From NCBI GenBank assembly GCA_022315425.1, contig JAIUPT010000042.1, positions 1,302,001-1,366,000 on the forward strand: a stretch of 64,000 bases of DNA, read 5' to 3'. How positions within the stretch are numbered: position 1 is the stretch's first letter; every line of letters begins with the position of its first letter. Both the position numbers and the translations under genes were made by a program. Positions 56,401-64,000 of the stretch are shown piece after piece. The notes beneath the pieces are model-generated. The model ran no database searches. It saw only the letters and a program-made list of their open reading frames with translations, and was not told where the DNA came from. This DNA comes from Pseudevernia furfuracea (Eukaryota > Ascomycota > Lecanoromycetes > Lecanorales > Parmeliaceae).

Positions 56401-59400
56401 CGCTGTTGAGCTTACAGTCCCGTACCTTGGTCGTTGGGTCAAGGGATGCGCTCTCCAGCAAGCCGACAAATGTATTCATCACCATTTCCGTGGCGGCAGC
56501 TGAGTAGAGGTAGTCGCCGGAACAGACTTCGACGAAGTGGCCACCCTCTGACGTTTGAGTGATATTGAACGTCAGGTCATACGGCTTCTTCGTGTCTTCA
56601 TACTGTATCAACTCCATGGTGCAGTTGCCCAATGTTCTTTGTAGCAAATCGCCGATTCGGTAATTGAAGGCGACTTGATAGAGTGGCGTGTACGCTGACG
56701 AGCGCTGCATGTCTAGCTTTTCCAAGATCATCTCGATGGGAACCTGCGCGTGCTCAAGTCCATTCAGAATCTTCCGCGAAGTGTCAGACACGAGCTCTGC
56801 AAATGATCGTTCCTTGTTAGGAGAAAATCGCATGGGAAGGAGATTGGTGAAGTGACCGATGGCGTTGGAAAATTCTCCATTAGCACGGCCGGCATCCGTC
56901 ACGCCGATGCACATATCTTCTATCCCTTGCAGACGAGCAAAAAGGGCCTGCACGGCTGCCATGTAAAATTGCATTGGAGTTGCCCTGCATGCCTGGCTCG
57001 CCTCTCTGACCCTCCGAACCGTTCTAGAGCTCAGTTCTCTTCCGACAATATGGTTGCCGTACGCTCGTCGCACCTTTCTGCTTCTCGTCTGCGCAATTGG
57101 CAAAAGTGGGATCACGCTTGGGATCGGGTCCAGTTCGCGCATCCAGTACCTGATCGACTCTTCAAGCTTGCCGCTAGACAGAGCGTCGATCTGCTGGCGA
57201 GAGAAATCCACATATAGCTTTCGGATTGGATTGAGAGGTAGCATCCGGTAAGCGCGATCCAGATCGTTAAGGAAAAGGTGCCAGCTCATCCCATCCATGA
57301 TGATGTGATGGCAGCCAATGATGACAGTGTGCGAGTCTGGCGCATGAGTGATTAACACTGCTTGGAATGTCTGCCCGGTGGCAAGTTTCCACTCACGCGT
57401 CGCGAGTGTCTGGAATATGTTATGGACATCCTCAGTAGTCGTCGAGTAAGTATGGGTAAAGCGGTCCTGGTTGGAATTGGATACAACGCCTTGCTTCAGC
57501 TCGAGATTTGCATGATCTGTGAAGAAACAAGTCTGATAAGCCTCATGATGAAGCAAAGTCTTCTCCAATGCCCTTGCGAAACGGGTAACGTTCAGAGGTC
57601 CGCTGATGTTGTATTGTGCAGTGACGTTGAATGTGGTCGGGTCTGCCAAGAAGTTGTGCAAGAAAAAGAGACTGGCTTGTGCGTATGACATGCGTTCTAT
57701 GCGTTTATACTCCAAAACACTTTTGGGATCCACCAGATCCGCTAATGGGACTGCAAAGTCAGTAACAGACAATGTCGAAGAGAGGGTGACATCTCGTTGT
57801 GCCCCAATGGGCGGAGACGATGAGTAAGGTGTACACTCTGAGGATGGTATAGTATTTGGCGGTGGAGTGACGCCTGCAAAGCCAATATCGTGGGTAACCT
57901 TTGTTCTCGGTGCAGAAGAATCTGCGAGATCCATGATGCCGCTGTGGTCGACTTCCACAGCTGCCGGTGCAGGCTCTGGCTCTGTCGGTAGGTCTTGGGT
58001 GCTTATTAGCTTGCCTTCAACAGCTGTGCCTCTGGCTTCTAAATGTGCTCGCGCAGCGCCGAGGCAAATAGATGACATCGGATTTCGGCCCAGGATTGTG
58101 AGCAACGGCACTTCGAAATGGATATCCTTGAGCAACCATGTTCTGATCTCTACAGCGAGCAAGGAATCTAGTCCCAAGTCAGACAGCGGCCCATTTATAT
58201 CAATCGAAGCCGCAGGAACCTTCATCATCGATTCGATCTTCTTGCAGAAGAGTTGCTGGAAAGCTTCCGTGGCCTCAGTGACCGACTCTGCCCTGTCGAA
58301 CTTCTCACGCAACTGCTGTGTCGATGTGCTGGACAGTGCCGTTTCATCGGACGAAATCGGTGGGAATATCATGTGGGACAAGCGAGGATTGTCGTACCAG
58401 TGCGGCCTCAAGGATGCATTTGGATCGTCGATAAAGTGCCGAATTCCCATGGTCACATCGCCGTTCGCCGAGCCTGGGCGACCTGACAACACCGCTTGGA
58501 GGACTAGGTGGTGGAACTCTGTCTCTGCGAGCGGCGTGTAGAACTGCGAACGAAGATGCTCCTCGATTTTGATGCCCTCCCTTTCGTTCTTGGCGACGTA
58601 TCCCACATCTACAATCATTCCGATGTTGATAACAGATCCTGCTTGGCCTCGACGTCTTCGCCTCTCTACCAAGCTCGTCATGAACATATTAGCAGCATGG
58701 TATATCGACTGGCCAGGATTGCCGTACACGCTTCCCAAGGAGGAGAAAGCAATGAAGAAATCCAGATTGTCGTCGGCAAACTCCTCGTCAAGATATATTG
58801 TGCCGTCCACTTTGGGTTTGAGCTGGTGTTCAAAGTTCGCAACCGTGGCGTTGATAAAGAGGGAGTCCTGGAGAACAAGCGCGGCATTTGCTACACCTGC
58901 GATTCCAGGCATATTATTTCGGATCATAGAAGCCGTTTTTTGAACTTGCGTCCGATCTGTCACATCCATTTTTACGACCCGTACATCGGCGCCGGCCATT
59001 CGCAAATCCTCAAGCCATTGTGCATCACCGACAGGGTGTCGGCTGGCTAGAACAATGTGACGAGCGCCGCATTTGACCATATAGCGACTTAGTGACTGGC
59101 CTAGTTCGCCAGCCATCCCGACCAGGATATATGTTTTATCTGCTGAGAAGATTCCACGGACGTCAAAGGGCGGGATGGTCACACTCAGCGAGCCAGTTCG
59201 CTTCCAATCCAGCACGTTAGCTAAGTGCTTGTTGCTTCGATGGCACCCAGACGCATCTTTGATTTTAATCACCGATACTACTGCTTCAAGTCTCGGGGAT
59301 GTGCCTAGATCGTACGCTGCCGCGATCGTACTTTTCTGGCGAGGTATGGACTCTGGACTAAAGCTTCGCACCGTGCAGTCCTGTGGCAGGCAAGGTAAGA

Positions 59401-62400
59401 TATTGTCCACTTCCACGCTGGAATAGCGCAACAGTAAGCTTGTATCAGCAGGTATCAAGCGACGGACAACACGAGTTTGAGCGAGAGGGTGAATAGCGAT
59501 CCAGTCCGAGCTTTTCCTCTCTGCATTGGCCCCCACAAACAGCACTTTACGTCCGTCCAACTTTACAACCTCGGAGATCGCTTTCGCGATACTGTCGGCC
59601 GGTTCATGAACCAGAATCGTGCCATTTGCCCGGCTGTTTGAAAGTACATGGAGAGCGATCAGTGCTGCGCCCATGGCAACGAGGGTTTCGCCATCGCAAC
59701 GGCTCGGTGCCGTGGGCTCGAAGACATCTTCTTTCGGCACGGTCGCGATTGAAGAGTCTATCTCGGTTATTGCGAATGCTGGCCGACCAGTCCCTCGGGA
59801 ATGTCCGAAGCACAAGAAGCAAGGCGTCTCGTAGGGCGTATGCAGAGCCACAGAGAGCTCAACTTCGATCTCCACAGAATCTCTCGGGTTTCTGTAAACG
59901 GTATTTCTGATAAGATCGAGTTGCGAAGTGTGATGTACGACTTCAACTCTCTCAGACTGATCTACTAGCTTGGTGATGCGACGGCGTTTTGCGTTCAAGC
60001 CTTCGTTGGCCGCCGCATCTAAAACCACGCGAGGCACCAGCGTCGTATCGCCATTCACCTCAACTTCTGGCTCATGTACCCAGAGCATGTTGTGATCACG
60101 GTACCGGGGCGAAGAGAGAAGCACCATCCGGAGGAGATATTGCACAGCCTTTTCCATGTCCCATGAAGACTGTTGATCGAAACCAAGAAATTGGATTCGC
60201 ACGTGTGGAAGCTCGAAGGATAGAGCACGGCCAATACCAATCATCATGTTGGAGTACGGATCATCAGCGAGACCTCCAGAGGTGACCCATAGCACGTTTT
60301 GAGCATACCCTAAAAGCTCTTGCAGGTTCTCCAGTCTTCTGGCGTTCATTGTCTCTGAGAATATTGCCTTGTCGAGTTCTGCAAGGCACAAAACAGAGGT
60401 TTCCGGCTCGATTTGTGAAGCATACAGATCATCAATGCTGGCGCATGTCGTAACGAATGGGGTGCAGCGCCGAAGCAACTTCTCTACTTGGCGAACAGCC
60501 TTAGAAACAGGCAGTGTCTGCCCTCCCACGACTAACACTCTGGCCTCCGGAACAAGCTCTATTGACGACAACGGATCACGCAAGAGCTCAAGTCGTTCAT
60601 CCACGGCTTGTGTATAGAACACAGAGCAATTGTGTCTGGAGAGGTCGGGCATATCATATATGATGGTCTCAATGCCCGAGAACCCGCTCGCTTGGAGGAC
60701 ATCATGCCATTCCTTGGCAGAGATGCCAGGACCTGGAAACCTTCCGTCATCCGCTCCCAGCCACCAGCCTTCAAGACCACACATGAGGCCAGTCTCACGG
60801 AGCATGTTGCCTGTGACTTCGACGGCGATCAAGAAACCTCCGGGACGTAGTAAGCTCCTGGTATGTCGCATTGTCTGGGACAGCTTGCGGGTTGCATGCA
60901 AAACATTTGCCGCAATGACAATGTCGTAAGAGTTTCTAGCGAAACCTTGCTCGGAGGGAGAGTATTCGGCATTGAACGTCTTGAACTCCATGCTGTGGAT
61001 ATGATCAGCAAATTTCTCACCTGCCTTCTCAAAGAAGCCAGCGGAGATATCGGTGTACGTGTACGACGAGTAAGCATTGCCAATGGCATCCAAGACGCTG
61101 CGACTCGTGCCACCGGTACCAGATCCGATCTCCATTATCTTGGCCCTCGGATGCTTATGGCTGACTTTGCGCATGATGGCGGCAACGTGCTCATTGCAAG
61201 CTGCAAATCCTCGCCCTTCAGCGTACAGTCGGCCGAGCAAGTCGTCTTTCAACATGTGTTCTAGCATTTCCGACTCGCCGCGTACCACCGAGGATAGGTT
61301 CTCGCCCACTGCCGTTAATAGTGCGAGATCTACGCTGTCTGGATAGCGCTCGGCGAATGAATCTATGTTCTCGCGACTATCATCCAGCCATTCCTTCTTG
61401 AGGACGGCATGACGTCCCTCGCGTATTGGGCTCAGGATTGTAGAAATGCCATCCAACAAGGTCCGGTGGTGCCACTTGAATGCTCCAACCTCCTCAGGAC
61501 GGATGTCGATTGACAACTTTTGCAGGAAGAATAGTGCCGTGCGGTCAACCGCGTCAATGTAATCGAGCTCAGCCTTCCTGACTTCAGCAGGTGGCGGGCT
61601 AGGTATACTACATGCAGCATCGACGTCCCAGACTGTTTTAGCAAAGAGCAGCCGATCATCTGAAGGGAGCGGCTCCGCAACTGCTTTGAGGATCAGCCCG
61701 TCTACTTGAACGCCAGAAGCACTGCTCGAGTTGTCACACAGATTGATATCTACCTCGAGGATAGTGCTCGTTGAACTGGCGAGATGAGCCTCTATCGTAA
61801 TGCTGGTGTCTCCCAAGAGATCTCGATATTTCTGTCTAGGGTCCACAATCACGCGCCTGATTCCAACAGGGAGGTATGTGCATCCTATTGCGTTTTCAGC
61901 CAAGGAAGCGAAAGTGGCGAAGCCTGCCTGAAAAGCCACGTCAAGGATGGCAGGATGGAGTACGTAGTTCTCTCCAAGATCGCCCTTGGCCCATGAAGCG
62001 GATGCTTGTGAGTGACCGAACATCCTGTTGATGGAACGCATGGTACGGAACACGCCGTTATAGTTGATCCCAAGTCCAGCGACAGCGTTGAAGAACCTGT
62101 CAACATCGAGAGGGGGAAGTTCAGCCTGCGAAACGGGGCTCGGGGGAAGGTCTCCAGTTGCGGGTTGGCCCAAGTGAACGAGCAAGCGCCCATCACAGCT
62201 CTTATCCAAGACGTGCTCATCAGAGCAACAGTAACAGACAAAGTCTGCTTCCAATATGGCGTCGTCTTCTAAGGCGTCACAAGCAAAACGGCTGCGCAGG
62301 GTGAAGAGCGTCTCCACACCCGCACTGTCCTCATCGATCACCAGAGCTCTGTGAATTTTGAGATCTTGAATCTCAACCATCTTAATCGTGCGACTGCGCA

Positions 62401-64000
62401 TGAACAACTCAGCCGCTTGTACGGCCATGCTCACATATCCCGCTCCTGGAAAAATTACTTGGCTCTGGAAAGTGTGTCCTCGAAGCCAAGGCAATTCCTG
62501 TGCACGCAGCACGTTCCGCCATGCCATGCCATGTTGGCCCTCCTCACGTAGGCGGCCCAAGAGCTCATGCGGACTCTGTACCCCAAGACGATAGTTTCGC
62601 ACGAGGCGTGATTCATGCCAATAGACTTGTTCATGGTCCCATGCATACGATGGCAGGTTTTTAAGCATTCGCGGTTGACTTGACCCATGGAAAGCGTTGC
62701 GCCAGCTGTCCAAATCCACTAGAGAGGGACCCAAGTAGCTCCACACTAGTCCCACTGCTGCGGACATGGCCTCCACGTCATTTCCGTCGCGTTCCAAGCA
62801 GCCGGTGTAAGGAATGGAGCCGTCCATTATTAGTTTGAGCGTCTGGCTCACTGCGCTCTTCAGAGCCGGATGTGGCCCGACTTCCATCCCGAGCGCGAAT
62901 TTCCCACTGCCCTGCACGGATGCTTGCAAAGCTTGAGAGAAAAGGACAGGACTAACCATGTTATCGACCCAATACTGGCCTTTGAGCTGGTCGAGGGGCC
63001 CGTTGAACAGATCTGCTTCCATATGTACACTCGAAGACCAGATGCAATCTTTTCGAGGTGCTTGAACGCGAATTTTAAGCTTCTGTAGGCACTCCATATA
63101 CTTTTCTGCGCAGCGAAGCATATGAGACGAATGATACGCTGTGTCGACCTTGAGTAGACGTGCAAAGACTCCTTCTTTGTCGAAGCTTACTTTCGCCTCA
63201 CGGATGGCGTCCAGGTCACCAGATAGCGTGACGCTCGAAGGAGCATTGCTTGCAGCAACGAAAATGCGGCCATCGAATCTGGGCCGGGAGCAGAAAGCAG
63301 TGGCAGCATCAAGCGAAACACCAGCAGCCATCATGCCACCTTCTTGCTTTTTGGCTCCCTTGGCAAGATGGGCGACGAAGCCTCGATAGTAAGCGATGCC
63401 CATGGCGTCTCTTGCGCTTAGAATGCCGGCCGCATACGCTGCACCGATCTCTCCGGACGAGTGACCAACGACAGCGTTAAACTGGACACCGGCAGCGCGC
63501 AAGAGATCTACAAGAGCGATCTGGATCGCTGTGCACAGCGGTTGCGAAAATTCGGCTTGAGATATGCGTGAGGTGGCGTACTCAGCAGCGAGCTCTCGGG
63601 TCAATGACCAGGAAGGGGCATCTGGAAGTGCTGTCAATGCGCTTTCACATTTTTCAAGACATTCACGGAACAATTGGCAGTGCGCCATGAGTTGCTGGCC
63701 CATTTTCGCCCATTGAGCGCCCTGCAAAGATGCTCTGGTTGGCCATGTAGCTCTTCTGAGCTTAGAGAAAATGTACATACCTGGCCGGTGAAAACGCCAA
63801 GAAGTCTCGAAGCTACAGCGAGCGCTCGAATGCCCAATTGGGCGTCAGGTGAGGCCTCACTAACAGTGATATGCTTCTTCAGTAAGCCCAGAAGTCGCTG
63901 CCGGTCGGAAGCAGCTATCGCTATCCGGGTCGAAAAGGCAGTCCTTCTCGAATGAAGTACCCAACTTAGAGCGTTTAGGTCTAGCGATGGTGTTGAGTGA
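53495..64000 (-). CDS. Hybrid PKS-NRPS (5' truncated at window edge; KS outside)
   Basis: A highly reducing polyketide synthase fused to one NRPS module, making an aminoacylated polyketide. The visible part is two exons, 63781-64000 and 53495-63721, split by a 59-bp intron inside the AT motif (FTGQ|GAQWAKMG). Domain order, with approximate minus-strand coordinates: KS-AT linker; AT (GHSSGE, 63465); DH (H and HPAILD, 62475 and 61945); C-MeT (EIGSGTGGTSRS, 61115); an ER-like region with no NAD(P)H-binding motif; KR (VGMAGELGQSLSRY, 59105; Tyr in GQSIYHAANMF); ACP (LGLDSLLAVE, 58160); C (HHIIMDGMSW, 57300); A (LFTSGSTGTPKG, 55870; YGPTE); T (VGGSSLLLV, 54655); R (LLTGATGFLGSE, 54390). No ER activity means a trans-acting ER is expected, but none is in the window. 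The KS continues past 64000. Confidence 0.95.

Noticed and set aside
49302..64000. Treating the desaturase and PKS-NRPS as one cluster
   Set aside because: The desaturase has all features of a delta-8 sphingolipid enzyme (b5 domain, QxxHH third box), a general membrane-lipid gene. Distance alone does not make it a cluster member.

Overview
The window is from a filamentous ascomycete (Pezizomycotina). The signs are many short GT-AG introns of about 45-80 bp, often with CTAAC/CTGAC branch sites, and families typical of that group: a HET-domain gene, an NB-ARC/TPR relic, a UstYa-type (DUF3328) oxidase, a rhodopsin-domain membrane protein relic and a giant PKS-NRPS. I cannot fix the class or genus from the sequence alone. 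Exon coordinates below were worked out by eye from splice signals and reading phase; the CDS spans include introns.

Left part (0.3-16.2 kb) is conserved core genome. It holds pyruvate carboxylase, clathrin heavy chain, an INSIG-family sterol regulator, mitochondrial ribosomal protein bL34m and eIF2 gamma. All are on the minus strand except bL34m, which is divergent from INSIG.

Middle part (16.2-42.3 kb) is accessory. It begins with a gene-free stretch carrying a TE fragment and a 69-bp minisatellite. Then come a large membrane glycoprotein, a Gly-rich single-pass protein, a CorA-like Mg2+ transporter-domain protein, a MYND protein, an ING-type PHD finger broken by one stop, and a solo LTR with a perfect 5-bp target duplication. 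These are followed by a HET gene whose first exon overlaps the 3' end of a decayed NB-ARC/TPR gene in another frame. Last are a UstYa-type oxidase next to a tiny open frame with two GWCYK repeats, a GNAT acetyltransferase and a broken rhodopsin-domain gene.

Right part (42.5-64 kb) has convergent SAD1 (splicing) and UTP13 (rRNA processing) genes. Next is a LINE 3' tail, then a delta-8 sphingolipid desaturase that seems to need a 5-nt microexon. The window ends in a hybrid PKS-NRPS cut off by the right edge (its KS lies outside). The PKS-NRPS releasing domain has Phe in place of the reductase Tyr, which suggests Dieckmann (tetramate-forming) release rather than reduction. No partner genes of this pathway (trans-ER, P450, regulator) are visible in the window; they may lie to the right.
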